Of a DNA stretch of 64,000 nt, positions 17,443 through 26,264 are shown one piece after another. Where the stretch lies: contig DAIDHN010000017.1 in assembly GCA_027459665.1 (NCBI GenBank), positions 1-64,000 of the forward strand. The letters are read 5' to 3'. How positions within the stretch are numbered: the stretch's first letter is position 1; the number at the start of each line of letters is the position of its first letter. A program made the translations under genes and the position numbers. This DNA comes from Chthonomonadaceae bacterium. Its GTDB lineage: Bacteria; Armatimonadota; Chthonomonadetes; Chthonomonadales; Chthonomonadaceae. The notes under the pieces were generated by a model that was not told the origin of the DNA, searched no databases, and worked only from the letters and a program-made list of their open reading frames with translations.

Positions 17443-18975
17443 ATGACACAGGCAGCGTCAAATTTTTTGCCGATCTGTGCAAGAGATGTAGACGAGTTTG
17501 AAGAACGCACAGACAATCCGCGTGAGGAATGCGGAGTTTTCGGTATATTTGCTCCCGGTCAGGAAGTGGCCCGCATCTGCTTTTTTGGGCTGTTTGCCCT
17601 GCAGCATCGAGGGCAGGAAAGCGCAGGCATAGCGGTTTCTACCGGCCAAAAACTCTATCTGCACAAGGAAATGGGGCTGGTTACGCAGGTATTTGATGAG
17701 GAAGATATACGATCGCTGCAGGGCATGAGCGCCATTGGGCACACCCGCTACTCTACCACAGGTTCCAGCGTACTCTGCAATGCCCAGCCCCTTTTAGGCA
17801 CATCGCTCACAGGTGACATTGCTGTCGCCCACAACGGAAACCTGGTCAACACCGCACAGCTTCGTGCAGAACTGGAAGCCGAAGGCGCGGTATTTGAAAC
17901 CACCAACGACAGCGAGGTAATTGCCAAGCTGCTTGTTTCGCTGCACCGCGGATGCATTGAAGAAACAGTGCAGCAGGCCATGCAGCGCCTTCACGGAGCC
18001 TATTCGCTGGTGGTGCTTACCCCCGATACCCTGCTGGGAGTGCGAGACCCTAACGGCGTGCGCCCGCTCTGCCTGGGAAGCATTGGCGACGGTCAGTATG
18101 TAATTGCCTCTGAAAGCTGTGCGCTGGGACCGGTAGGGGCAGAATATGTGCGCGAACTAGAACCCGGCGAAATTGTGGCAATAGACCGCCATGGCCTGCG
18201 GGAACTGCAGGGAATGCCCGAAAGCAGGCACGCCACCTGCCTGCTTGAATTTATCTACTTTGCCCGCCCAGATTCCATGCTCTACAACCGCTCGCTGCAT
18301 GCTGTGCGCAGACGCATGGGGCATGAACTGGCCAGAGAACATCCCTGCCCCGATGCCCATGTAGTGGTGCCTATTCCAGACACAGGCATTCCGGCGGCGC
18401 TTGGCTTTGCAGAGGCGGCCCGCATACCCTACGGCGAGGGGGTAATAAAAAGCCGCTACATACAGCGCACCTTTATACAACCCAGCCAGCACATGCGGGA
18501 AATGGGCGCGCGCATGAAGTACACCCCCCTGAAAGAAACACTGGCGGGCAAGCGGGTTGTTATGGTAGACGATACCATTGTGCGAGGCACTACCACCGAC
18601 AAACTGGTGCGCATGATGTTTGATGCCGGCGCCACAGAAGTGCATGTGCGCATTACCGCACCGCCTGTGCGATTTCCATGCTACTACGGCATAGACATGG
18701 CAAACCAGAACGAACTGGTTGCCGCCCGCCTGGAAGTAGAGGAAATAAGACGCCTCATTGGGGCAACCTCGCTGGGATACCTTTCACTCGACGGGGTCAA
18801 AAGGGCCATTGGCCTGCACCGCAATCACTATTGCAGCGCCTGCTTCGATGGCAAATACCCCATTCCGGTGCCGCAGGATGTTCGCATATCAAAACTGCAG
18901 CTTGAACAAAAACGCATTGCAGTGGGCGCATACCGCGATGGCGGCCCGGACGACGGCTCGCCGGAAGAAGACTGA
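17443..18975 (+). CDS. purF: Amidophosphoribosyltransferase
   Basis: A 510-aa enzyme for the first committed step of purine synthesis (PRPP plus glutamine to phosphoribosylamine). It is an Ntn-hydrolase type with a 29-residue propeptide before Cys30 in EECGVFGI. The glutaminase domain has FALQHRGQESAG and GHTRYSTTG. The PRPP loop is VVMVDDTIVRGTT. Cysteines in FPCYYGID and HYCSACFDGKYP match the 4Fe-4S ligands of the Bacillus subtilis-type enzyme. GGGAG lies 7 nt before the ATG. An unknown gene and purM follow on the same strand. Confidence 0.97.
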   Translation: MTQAASNFLPICARDVDEFEERTDNPREECGVFGIFAPGQEVARICFFGLFALQHRGQESAGIAVSTGQKLYLHKEMGLVTQVFDEEDIRSLQGMSAIGHTRYSTTGSSVLCNAQPLLGTSLTGDIAVAHNGNLVNTAQLRAELEAEGAVFETTNDSEVIAKLLVSLHRGCIEETVQQAMQRLHGAYSLVVLTPDTLLGVRDPNGVRPLCLGSIGDGQYVIASESCALGPVGAEYVRELEPGEIVAIDRHGLRELQGMPESRHATCLLEFIYFARPDSMLYNRSLHAVRRRMGHELAREHPCPDAHVVVPIPDTGIPAALGFAEAARIPYGEGVIKSRYIQRTFIQPSQHMREMGARMKYTPLKETLAGKRVVMVDDTIVRGTTTDKLVRMMFDAGATEVHVRITAPPVRFPCYYGIDMANQNELVAARLEVEEIRRLIGATSLGYLSLDGVKRAIGLHRNHYCSACFDGKYPIPVPQDVRISKLQLEQKRIAVGAYRDGGPDDGSPEED

Positions 18976-19016
18976 CCGCATTACTGCCGCGCCCGCAGCA
19001 GCAGCATGGTTTTGCT

Positions 19017-19047
19017 CTGACAGTTATCTGCATGCGCTGCGTATACT
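19017..19047 (+). promoter_or_regulatory. Possible internal promoter before the purF-purM middle gene
   Basis: CTGACA at 19017-19022 and TATACT at 19042-19047, with a long 19-nt spacer, in the 113-nt gap after purF. It could give purM and its upstream partner transcription independent of purF. The spacing is suboptimal. Confidence 0.35.
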
Positions 19048-19088
19048 GTAATAAAGAGCAAAGCAATTTGCAATACCGGAGTACGCTT

Positions 19089-19841
19089 ATGAATTATCTA
19101 CAGGCCAGCAAAAAAACAGAACCGGCACAGTGGCTGCTTCTGGGGGTTGGCGTGGCGGCAGCGGCAGCAGCGGCACGCATTTTTTCGGTACAGCGCATCT
19201 GTGGCGCGCAGATGCTGGCAGACGCCCTGCTTCATACCGACCCGCTTCAAAACACGGTGCGGGCAGATATGAGCCTGCCAGAAGAAAAACTGGCGGCATG
19301 CGCCGGCTACCTGGCAGCTGTGGTTTTTGCCGCCGCCCATTCAGGGCTGGCAGGGGGGGTAGATGACTATGCCGGTCAGGTGCGAAACGCAACACATTCT
19401 TACACCGAAGCAGCTGCCACCGTACTTACCGAATCTACTTCACCCGATCAGGTGCTTACCTACACTGTTCAAATCCCCGGCGTGGGAGAAGTGCGGGGTT
19501 CGCGCACGCTTTCGGCCATTCACTTTCGCAGCGGCCTGCCCATGCGCTCTGCGCCAGATACCATGCAGATCACTCTGCAAGAAGACTATGTGGCGCAGAT
19601 AGAAAGCCTGTTTTGCATGCAGGAAAACCTGCTTACCGGCCAGGCAAAGCCCTATGGCAGCGCAATCCTGCGCGACAACAGGGGCACGGTAGGACGCTTG
19701 TACATAGCCCCCAATGGAGGCGTAAGCGGGGCAGTTACGCGAGATGCTCGCGTGGTAGGCAGGCTGGAAGGCACTGCGCCCTCTGGCATGGTATTTCGAC
19801 CGCACCTGTTGAACAATGCAGATGAGGAGAACCGCCCTTGA
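19089..19841 (+). CDS. Uncharacterised single-pass membrane protein, coupled to purM
   Basis: A 250-aa product with one N-terminal membrane anchor (WLLLGVGVAAAAAAARIF, residues 14-31). A soluble region follows that contains a VLTYTVQIPGVGEVRGS strand. The last third has short beta-like repeats (GSAILRDNRGTVGRLYIAPN), reminiscent of a beta-solenoid or polymer-forming strip. I recognise no family. Its TGA overlaps the TTG start of purM by TTGA, so the two are translated together. ATG 19089 has a weak GGAG site; an upstream ATG at 19032 would lengthen it by 19 residues, but has no site. Confidence 0.6.
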   Translation: MNYLQASKKTEPAQWLLLGVGVAAAAAAARIFSVQRICGAQMLADALLHTDPLQNTVRADMSLPEEKLAACAGYLAAVVFAAAHSGLAGGVDDYAGQVRNATHSYTEAAATVLTESTSPDQVLTYTVQIPGVGEVRGSRTLSAIHFRSGLPMRSAPDTMQITLQEDYVAQIESLFCMQENLLTGQAKPYGSAILRDNRGTVGRLYIAPNGGVSGAVTRDARVVGRLEGTAPSGMVFRPHLLNNADEENRP

Positions 19842-20881
19842 ACCGCCCCATCACAACTTACAGGGATGCAGGCGTAGATATTGATGCCGCAAACGAAGCG
19901 GTACAGCGCATGAAACAGCATGTGCGCACTACCTTTACCCCCGACGTACTAACCGATGTAGGAAGCTTTGGCGGGGTTTTTTCGCTGGGGAGCCTGGCAG
20001 CATACCGCGAACCTGCCCTGGTCTCCAGCATAGACGGCGTGGGCACCAAGGTAAAAATTGCCTCACAGGCCAGCCGGCACCGCAACATTGGCCATGACCT
20101 GGTGAACCACTGCATCAACGACATACTTGTGCAGGGAGCCAGGCCGCTTTTCTTTCTCGATTATTTCGGCACCGGGCGTTTGCAGCCCTCTGTAGCAGAA
20201 GAGCTGGTGCAGGGGCTTTCTGAAGCATGCAGGGCTGCCAGCTGCGCCCTGATTGGCGGTGAAACTGCCGAGATGCCCGGCCTCTACCCTGAAAACGAAT
20301 ACGACCTTGCAGGCTGTATTGTGGGCGTGGTGGAACGCGAGAAGATACTGGATGGCAGCAATGTTCGCCCAGGAGATGCCGTGGTGGGTCTGGCCTCCAG
20401 CGGGCTGCATACCAACGGCTACTCGCTTGCGCGCCATGTGCTGCTGGAGGGGGCAGATGCCCTGTCGCTGTTTGAACCGGTTGCCTCGCTTGGCTGTACG
20501 CTGGCCGATGCGCTGCTTGCTCCGCACCGCTGCTATGCGCCTTCTCTGCACCCGCTGCTTGCAGAATTTGATGTGCATGGCATTGCGCACATCACGGGCG
20601 GGGGCTTTTACGACAACATACCGCGCATAGCGCCCGCCAACTGCTGCGTGCAAATAGACAGACGCAGCTGGTTGGTTCCCCCTGTTTTCACACTCATACA
20701 AGAGCGCGGCAACGTGCCAGACCCCGAAATGTTTAGAACCTTCAACATGGGCATAGGCATGGTGGTCATTCTGCCGGCCGAACAGGCAGCAGAGCTTTCC
20801 GATCGCTTATCGCAAAGCGGCTGCCCCTCCAGCATCATCGGTTCAGTGCGGCAGGGTGTGCATGAAGTGGAGATTGTATAG
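19838..20881 (+). CDS. purM: Phosphoribosylformylglycinamidine cyclo-ligase (AIR synthetase)
   Basis: A 347-aa enzyme of the purine pathway, converting FGAM to AIR with ATP. Signatures are SSIDGVGTKVKIA near residue 64, HDLVNHCINDILVQGA near 86, LIGGETAEMPG near 138 and GLASSGLHTNGYSL near 184. ITGGGFYDNIPR is the late conserved loop. The start is TTG at 19838 with GAGGAG upstream, overlapping the preceding gene by four bases. Confidence 0.96.
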   Translation: MNRPITTYRDAGVDIDAANEAVQRMKQHVRTTFTPDVLTDVGSFGGVFSLGSLAAYREPALVSSIDGVGTKVKIASQASRHRNIGHDLVNHCINDILVQGARPLFFLDYFGTGRLQPSVAEELVQGLSEACRAASCALIGGETAEMPGLYPENEYDLAGCIVGVVEREKILDGSNVRPGDAVVGLASSGLHTNGYSLARHVLLEGADALSLFEPVASLGCTLADALLAPHRCYAPSLHPLLAEFDVHGIAHITGGGFYDNIPRIAPANCCVQIDRRSWLVPPVFTLIQERGNVPDPEMFRTFNMGIGMVVILPAEQAAELSDRLSQSGCPSSIIGSVRQGVHEVEIV

Positions 20882-20907
20882 CAGGCGCCGCCTTACACCA
20901 AACGGCT

Positions 20908-22416
20908 TCAGCTGTTTTGCGGCTTGCGGGTATAGCGGTGTTTTACGCCTGCAGGAAAGTACTCTGAATGCCCGGCAGGGTAGAGATTTACCTGCGGCAG
21001 CATGCGATTGGGGGGCACATAGGCTGCAAACTCGCTGTTGAGCCGCATCAGCTGCGCACAAATTTCCTCGGCAATGCGGGCTGCCTTTCCCTCTTCCGGC
21101 TGTTCGCCTTGAGTTAGTTCCACTGCTATTTGCAGGCAGGCATTGCGGTCGGCATCCTCTCTGGTTTCCAGCACAAACCTGCCCGTCACCATGCTGCTCA
21201 CCTGCTGCTGCTCTAGTGCCACGCTAATGTTTTCGGGGTAAATATTTGCGCCATAAAAGCTTACGGTGAAATCTGAGCGGCCAAACACCCAGACAAAAGG
21301 CATATTTCGCGCCCCGCGCATGCCGGGCAAAAACTGCTGCATAGGCTGAAACCCAAAATCGGCCAGCGCACTCAACATCTCTTCATGTTTCATAATGCCG
21401 CCGGTATCAAGTATGTTGTACCGTACAAGCGGTATGCCGTTTTGCCCCGAAAAAATAAGCTGGCCCCCCTCCGTTTCAAAATAGCGAACAGCCGGGTCGT
21501 ACTGCATAAGGGCCGGCAGCCTGGCTTCGCCAAAAATCTGCCTTGCAGCGGACGGGTTTTGCGCCAGCCAGCGCCTTATGCAGATAGAAAGGGGCGTTTC
21601 GCACCCCAGCACGCCGGCGTCTGCGGTGCCGTACAGGGCAGCAGAGTCGTAGAGCCATTCTTGCGAACCAAGCCTGGTTCCCATCAGTGTGCGCCACTCT
21701 TCGCTAAATACTTCGCCCGCCAGCACCCAGCGCACCCGGTAGTTTTGCCAGTCTACGCCCCGCGCCCGTCCCTCGTCTACAACCCCTTTCAAAAAAGGCG
21801 GGTACCCCAGCAGAACTGTCTGGTTGAAATAGGGGCCAAGTTCCTGCACTACCCTAAATATTTCTTCTCTGTTTGTACCGGGCGTCAGGGTAGTTACCGC
21901 ATACCCTTGCGCAGCCAGATGCCTGCAGCAGGCCGCAGTAAACATCCCTCCCACCCATGTGCCCAGTGCAAAGCATACCACCGCCAGGGTAGAGCGGGTA
22001 TCTGCCTGAAAGCTGTCGTAAAAAATCTGCTCAAACCGGCGGGCAATCACCAGCTCATCTTCCAGGCTGCGGGGCCAGAAACAGGGCTGCCCGGTAGAGC
22101 CAGAAGAAACCGACACCATATCGCATTCTTCCAGCTTCCCATTTCTGCAAAGCTGCGGCAGCTTGTGCTGCAAAATGTAGTTCTGCTTGGTGAGCACAGG
22201 CAGCAGGGCAAAATCCTGCAGGGTCTGAATATCGGCAGGGTTGATTCCCATATCATTCAGCAGCTGCCTGTAGGCAGGCACACACGCTGCAGTGCTGTGA
22301 AAAAGAGCCAGTGCAGCTTCTTCAGAGGCAGCGCCGGTTTGCAGCACGTTTTGAAGTGGTGTATGCAAAAAGGCAGAAAAGGCAGCTTCTGTGCCATGCC
22401 TGTTGTTTTTCATCAT
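20908..22416 (-). CDS. AMP-forming acyl-CoA ligase, phenylacetate-CoA ligase (PaaK) family
   Basis: A 502-aa adenylate-forming enzyme. SVSSGSTGQP (residues about 104-113) is the ATP-binding P-loop. LLGYPPFLKGV, WVLAGEVFSEEWRTLM and LYDSAALYGTADAGVLG match the PaaK core, and the C-terminal FTVSFYGANIYPENI segment is family-typical. It is somewhat longer than PaaK (about 430 aa). ATG 22416 overlaps the glnD stop by ATGA, with AGGAG upstream, so it is coupled to glnD. The acid substrate is not predictable; no paa genes are nearby. Confidence 0.85.
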   Translation of the reverse strand: MMKNNRHGTEAAFSAFLHTPLQNVLQTGAASEEAALALFHSTAACVPAYRQLLNDMGINPADIQTLQDFALLPVLTKQNYILQHKLPQLCRNGKLEECDMVSVSSGSTGQPCFWPRSLEDELVIARRFEQIFYDSFQADTRSTLAVVCFALGTWVGGMFTAACCRHLAAQGYAVTTLTPGTNREEIFRVVQELGPYFNQTVLLGYPPFLKGVVDEGRARGVDWQNYRVRWVLAGEVFSEEWRTLMGTRLGSQEWLYDSAALYGTADAGVLGCETPLSICIRRWLAQNPSAARQIFGEARLPALMQYDPAVRYFETEGGQLIFSGQNGIPLVRYNILDTGGIMKHEEMLSALADFGFQPMQQFLPGMRGARNMPFVWVFGRSDFTVSFYGANIYPENISVALEQQQVSSMVTGRFVLETREDADRNACLQIAVELTQGEQPEEGKAARIAEEICAQLMRLNSEFAAYVPPNRMLPQVNLYPAGHSEYFPAGVKHRYTRKPQNS

Positions 22417-25094
22417 GGCTCCTGTTTAAGCGGCAGCGGCTGCAGCAGCGCCTCCAGCAAATGCAGCACCTGTTTTTCAGGCAGGCGGCGCAGATTGCGC
22501 ACATAAAATACAGCATGTGCCGCCCCCTGCCAGGTAGAAACCCGTGCGCTTTCCACATCCCATCCAAGCTGCGCCAGCGCCATGGCCGGCCAAGCAAGCG
22601 CTCCCTGTTCATCTGGCCCGGCGGTTTCTATTACGGTATGCTGGTCTGAAAGGTCATTGCGCACCTGCATTACTTCCACTGGAGTAGGGGGTGTTACACT
22701 GCTCCATGCAGGCGGCGCATCGGGGGCCAGCGCTGTCAGCAGGGCGCGCCTTACTTCCTTTTGCTTGCCCGGCAGCAGCTGCCTGCCCCTGTGGTCGAGC
22801 CAGAGCGAGTCGAGCGCAATGCGGTCGGCCGGGCTTACACGGGTAGCTGCCTGTGCGCCATGCACCACAAGCCCAGCCTGCATCAGCGCATAGGCAATGC
22901 GGGCAAGCAAACCAGGGCGGTCTGGCGCGCAAACTGTGAGTTCGGTGTATGATGTTCTGGGAGAGTTGAGAAAATCTATCACAATCTCCCCTTCCCGCAC
23001 GCGCTTTACAAAGCCAATGTGCAGCGCCATCTGGCTGGGCGGCTGGTTGAGCAGATAGCCTGCCGGCATCGACTGCACATGTTCCTGCACAATTTCGGCA
23101 GGCAGGTTGTGCAGAGAAAGATCGCGCTCCAGTCGTTTTCGGGCGCGTGCCAGCCCTGCTTCTTCCGCTGCATCCTGCATGCCCGAATTCATCATATCAA
23201 GAGAGCGCAGCCACAGTTCCCTCAAAAAATGCCCCTTCACCTGCGTCCACACTCCTTCTCCTACCGCGCAGGTATCGGCGTAGGTAAGCAGGTAAAGCAT
23301 GTTGAGGCAGTCTTCATGCGGCACTACGCGCACAAATTCCTGTATGGTAGAGTCTAGGTTGAGGTCGCGCAGGCGTGATGTTTCTGCCATCAGCAGGTGC
23401 TGCCTTACCAAAAAAGCAACTTCGCCGGTAGCTTCCTCGCTCCAGCCCATTCTCCCGCACACAGTGTACGCAAGCTGCTCTCCCCCTTCGGCATGGGGTA
23501 TATCCGGGTTGCTTTTGCCGCAGTCGTGCAGCAGGGCGGCCAGCATGAGTCTTTCGGGATGAGGCATTTCTTCCAGCACGCGCCGCATTTCCAGCGCCTC
23601 TTCGCCTTCTGTTCGGGTGAACTGCAGTATCTGTTCCAGATTGCGCACCACGTAGAGAGTATGCTGCCCCACGGTGTAATCGTGCGCCGAGTCATATGGA
23701 ATCAGGTTCATAAGGCCGGCAAATTCCGGCAGTATCCACTCCAGCACCCCCAGGTCAGCCATTTGCTGCAGCACTGGGTACGCCTTTCCGGTTCTGGCCA
23801 GCATACGCGAAAAACACTTTCCTGCCGAAAGCGCGTCGACAGGCGGCGGACCCGTTTGAGCCATGTTTGCCGCCCTTCTCTGCAGTGAATGGCTCAGCTG
23901 CAGATCATACCGCTGTGCAAGCTCAAACGCCCACATCATCCAGTCAGAGCTGTCTGTTTCCAGTGCGCCGTTGGCGGGCACAATGCGTTTGCGCCGGCTG
24001 TCCAGCCCAATGCCAAGTATGAGTCGGCTTTGTTCGGTGTGCTCCATTACCTGGGCAGTAAACCTTCTTATCAGTGCAAGGCAGCTAAACAGATCTGCCA
24101 TAAATTTTTCTACCGGTGCTGTGCCTGCCGTGTCTGCATACCCCATCAGGCTTGCGACTGCTTCCTGCCTGGTTACGCTGAGCTGATCGAGTTCGCTGCC
24201 TGCCAGCGCGTGCAGGCAGTTTCTGGTTTGCAGCAGCATTTCGCGTGCTGTTCCCAGCTGCCCCGTCTGCTGCAGCGGTATATCCATTTCTGCGGCAACA
24301 GCATCCCATGCCCTCTGGCCGCGCACCCTGGCGGCTACCAGATGTCCGCGCGCCTGCACCAGCCAGACCAGGGTGTGCAGGTCACGCAGTCCGCCCGGCC
24401 CTTCTTTCAGGTGCGGTTCTACCTGGCGGCAGGTTTCTCCCCACCGCGCCAGCATTGCCCTGCGCTCTTCCAGCTTGGTGAATATAAAATCAGTTGCGTT
24501 GAAAGCCGTCCAGTAAGCGTCTTCAAACTGAATGAACAGGCGTTCGCTGCCTGCAATGAGCCTGGAATCGAGCAGACCCGAAATAGTTTTGTGGTCGAGG
24601 GTCGGGCAGTCTTCCATCAGTCGGTAGGCGTAGCCTACTTCCAGTGCGCAGCGTTTCATGCCAATGTCCATCAGGGCGGCAAACATGTACCGCAGCACCA
24701 GATCGGTACGCGGGTCGCCATCCCGCTGTGGAATGAATGTGATGTCTATGTCTGAAAACGGGGAGAGTTCGCGCCTGCCATATCCTCCTGTTGCTACAAT
24801 AGACATGGGGAGGGCTGCAGGGTCGAGTGAAGCCTGTGTGCAGGCAAGCTGAAAAAGTCGTCGAATAACTCGGTCCATCAGGTCAGAGTAGGCATGCACC
24901 ATGGCAAAACCGCCTGGAGCAAGGCCGTCGGGCTGCAAAATTCGCTGCTGCAGCAGGGCGCGCTCTTCCCGCAGGTATTCGCCCAGTTCATCTGGGCTGG
25001 CCAGCCCTTCCAGCCTTGCATCCATCGGCACAGCGGGCTTTGTCAGCGAGAAGGTGGCGGGGATGGCGTTGTCACGCATTTTTTTTGTGCCCAT
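22413..25094 (-). CDS. glnD: [Protein-PII] uridylyltransferase/uridylyl-removing enzyme
   Basis: An 893-aa nitrogen sensor. The nucleotidyltransferase motif GGYGRRELSPFSDIDI is at residues 103-118. The HD hydrolase domain has TVGQHTLYVVRNLEQI and LLHDCGKS. Two C-terminal ACT domains sense glutamine (TVCAPDRPGLLARIAYAL; TAGPDEQGALAWPAMAL). It uridylylates and deuridylylates PII according to glutamine level. The catalytic motifs look intact. No glnB or amtB is in the window. The gene begins 1 nt after clpS and ends overlapping the AMP ligase, so it sits in the middle of a three-gene operon. Confidence 0.95.
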   Translation of the reverse strand: MGTKKMRDNAIPATFSLTKPAVPMDARLEGLASPDELGEYLREERALLQQRILQPDGLAPGGFAMVHAYSDLMDRVIRRLFQLACTQASLDPAALPMSIVATGGYGRRELSPFSDIDITFIPQRDGDPRTDLVLRYMFAALMDIGMKRCALEVGYAYRLMEDCPTLDHKTISGLLDSRLIAGSERLFIQFEDAYWTAFNATDFIFTKLEERRAMLARWGETCRQVEPHLKEGPGGLRDLHTLVWLVQARGHLVAARVRGQRAWDAVAAEMDIPLQQTGQLGTAREMLLQTRNCLHALAGSELDQLSVTRQEAVASLMGYADTAGTAPVEKFMADLFSCLALIRRFTAQVMEHTEQSRLILGIGLDSRRKRIVPANGALETDSSDWMMWAFELAQRYDLQLSHSLQRRAANMAQTGPPPVDALSAGKCFSRMLARTGKAYPVLQQMADLGVLEWILPEFAGLMNLIPYDSAHDYTVGQHTLYVVRNLEQILQFTRTEGEEALEMRRVLEEMPHPERLMLAALLHDCGKSNPDIPHAEGGEQLAYTVCGRMGWSEEATGEVAFLVRQHLLMAETSRLRDLNLDSTIQEFVRVVPHEDCLNMLYLLTYADTCAVGEGVWTQVKGHFLRELWLRSLDMMNSGMQDAAEEAGLARARKRLERDLSLHNLPAEIVQEHVQSMPAGYLLNQPPSQMALHIGFVKRVREGEIVIDFLNSPRTSYTELTVCAPDRPGLLARIAYALMQAGLVVHGAQAATRVSPADRIALDSLWLDHRGRQLLPGKQKEVRRALLTALAPDAPPAWSSVTPPTPVEVMQVRNDLSDQHTVIETAGPDEQGALAWPAMALAQLGWDVESARVSTWQGAAHAVFYVRNLRRLPEKQVLHLLEALLQPLPLKQEP

Positions 25095-25095
25095 G

Positions 25096-25395
25096 CTATT
25101 CCTGTTTCACTTCTACCTGTATTCCAATAGTTCGTATAATAGAGGCGGCCCTGTTGCATTCCTCTTCAGAGGCGTGATGCACCACTGATTTACCCAGATT
25201 GTCTATTTCCCAGGTTTCCATTTCAGCTTCATCCCTGGTGCATTTTGTGGCACGCATCAAAATGGCAATCACCTGCGGGTAGGTGTTGTACTCATTGTTG
25301 TATACAATCACCACCCATTCTTCCGCTCCACCGTTCCAATTTTCCTGCTGCGTTTCTTCCGGCGATATATGAGGCAAAACTGTTTGTGAGGCCAT
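25096..25395 (-). CDS. clpS: ClpS-like Clp protease adaptor with altered degron pocket
   Basis: A 99-aa protein with a ClpS fold: EEWVVIVYNNEYNTYPQVIAILM, then EAEMETWEIDNLGKSVV and a C-terminal helix-strand. In classical ClpS the pocket residues are N-D-D on the first strand and His in the H-x-x-G motif. Here the first strand reads N-N-E, and Asp replaces the His (IDNLGK). Start choice is uncertain: ATG 25395 leaves the usual short N-terminal tail, while ATG 25416 adds seven residues. Neither has a strong Shine-Dalgarno. The family delivers N-degron substrates to ClpAP; this member's specificity may differ. Confidence 0.8.
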   Translation of the reverse strand: MASQTVLPHISPEETQQENWNGGAEEWVVIVYNNEYNTYPQVIAILMRATKCTRDEAEMETWEIDNLGKSVVHHASEEECNRAASIIRTIGIQVEVKQE

Positions 25396-25530
25396 AGGCG
25401 TTTTGTCTTTCAGCATGCAGTGGCAGTGTTTACAGGGTAAGCATACCATACGCGCTTTCAAAACCAGCGGCTGCACCCTGCAGCGCGGTGGCTCAGGCTG
25501 TTTGCACCTGCCTTTTACAGCATGTTTTAA

Positions 25531-25560
25531 TTGACACTTTCTGCTGCCCCGTGGTATCAT
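25531..25560 (+). promoter_or_regulatory. Sigma-70-type promoter of tRNA-Arg
   Basis: TTGACA at 25531-25536 and TATCAT at 25555-25560, with an 18-nt spacer. This puts transcription start about 8 nt before the tRNA 5' end. def and fmt may be transcribed from the same promoter. Confidence 0.75.
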
Positions 25561-25574
25561 TTTGCAGAGAATGC

Positions 25575-25647
25575 GCGCCTGTAGCTCAGCGGATAGAGCG
25601 TCTGCCTCCGGAGTAGAAGGCCGCAGGTTCGATCCCTGCCAGGCGCA
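25575..25647 (+). tRNA. tRNA-Arg (CCG)
   Basis: A 73-nt cloverleaf: acceptor GCGCCTG/CAGGCGC, anticodon stem TCTGC/GTAGA with loop CTCCGGA (anticodon CCG, reads CGG), and T arm GCAGG-TTCGATC-CCTGC. CCA is not encoded. Confidence 0.95.
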
Positions 25648-25694
25648 CTGCTATCAATCTGAACCAACAATCAGAATACACTACAGGAATACGC

Positions 25695-26264
25695 ATGTCT
25701 GACCGGCCCCGACTGGATGATACTCTGAGGCCGCCCCGTGAACTGGAGGCGGCCTGGCAGGCACAACCCGATATTGTAAAACTGGGAAACAGCGTACTGC
25801 GCAAGGTAGCCAAACCTGTGCGCAGGTGTACAAAAGAAACCCAGCAGCTGGTTCAGCGCATGACTGCCATTATGCGCGCTGCAAACGGGCTGGGGCTTGC
25901 CGCACCGCAGATAGGCGTATCTGAACGGGTATTTATTTACGATGCAGGCGAGGGCGATGGCGTGCAGGTGCTGATCAACCCGGTAATACAAAACCGCAAG
26001 GGAGAACAGATCGACCCGCCGGAAGGCTGCCTCTCTATCCCCGGCCTGGAAGGTGTTGTGCCCCGCGCCATGGAAATTAGGGTGAAAAGTTTTGATGAAC
26101 GCGGCAGACCTGTTTCTAAACGAGTTTCTGGCCTGGAAGCGCGCATCATACAGCATGAGCTGGATCATTTGGACGGCGTTTTGTTTATAGACAGAGCCGA
26201 CCCGGAAACGCTGGTATGGCGGCTTGATGACGATGCACCCGACAACGAGGCGCTGCGTGAATAG
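25695..26264 (+). CDS. def: Peptide deformylase
   Basis: A 189-aa metalloenzyme that removes the formyl group from nascent N-termini. All three motifs are present: GLGLAAPQIG (residues 65-74), EGCLSIPG with Cys112, and QHELDHLDG with His154, Glu155 and His158. The first 25 residues are a slightly extended N-terminus. It overlaps fmt by 8 nt, the common def-fmt arrangement, and starts 47 nt after tRNA-Arg. Confidence 0.96.
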   Translation: MSDRPRLDDTLRPPRELEAAWQAQPDIVKLGNSVLRKVAKPVRRCTKETQQLVQRMTAIMRAANGLGLAAPQIGVSERVFIYDAGEGDGVQVLINPVIQNRKGEQIDPPEGCLSIPGLEGVVPRAMEIRVKSFDERGRPVSKRVSGLEARIIQHELDHLDGVLFIDRADPETLVWRLDDDAPDNEALRE

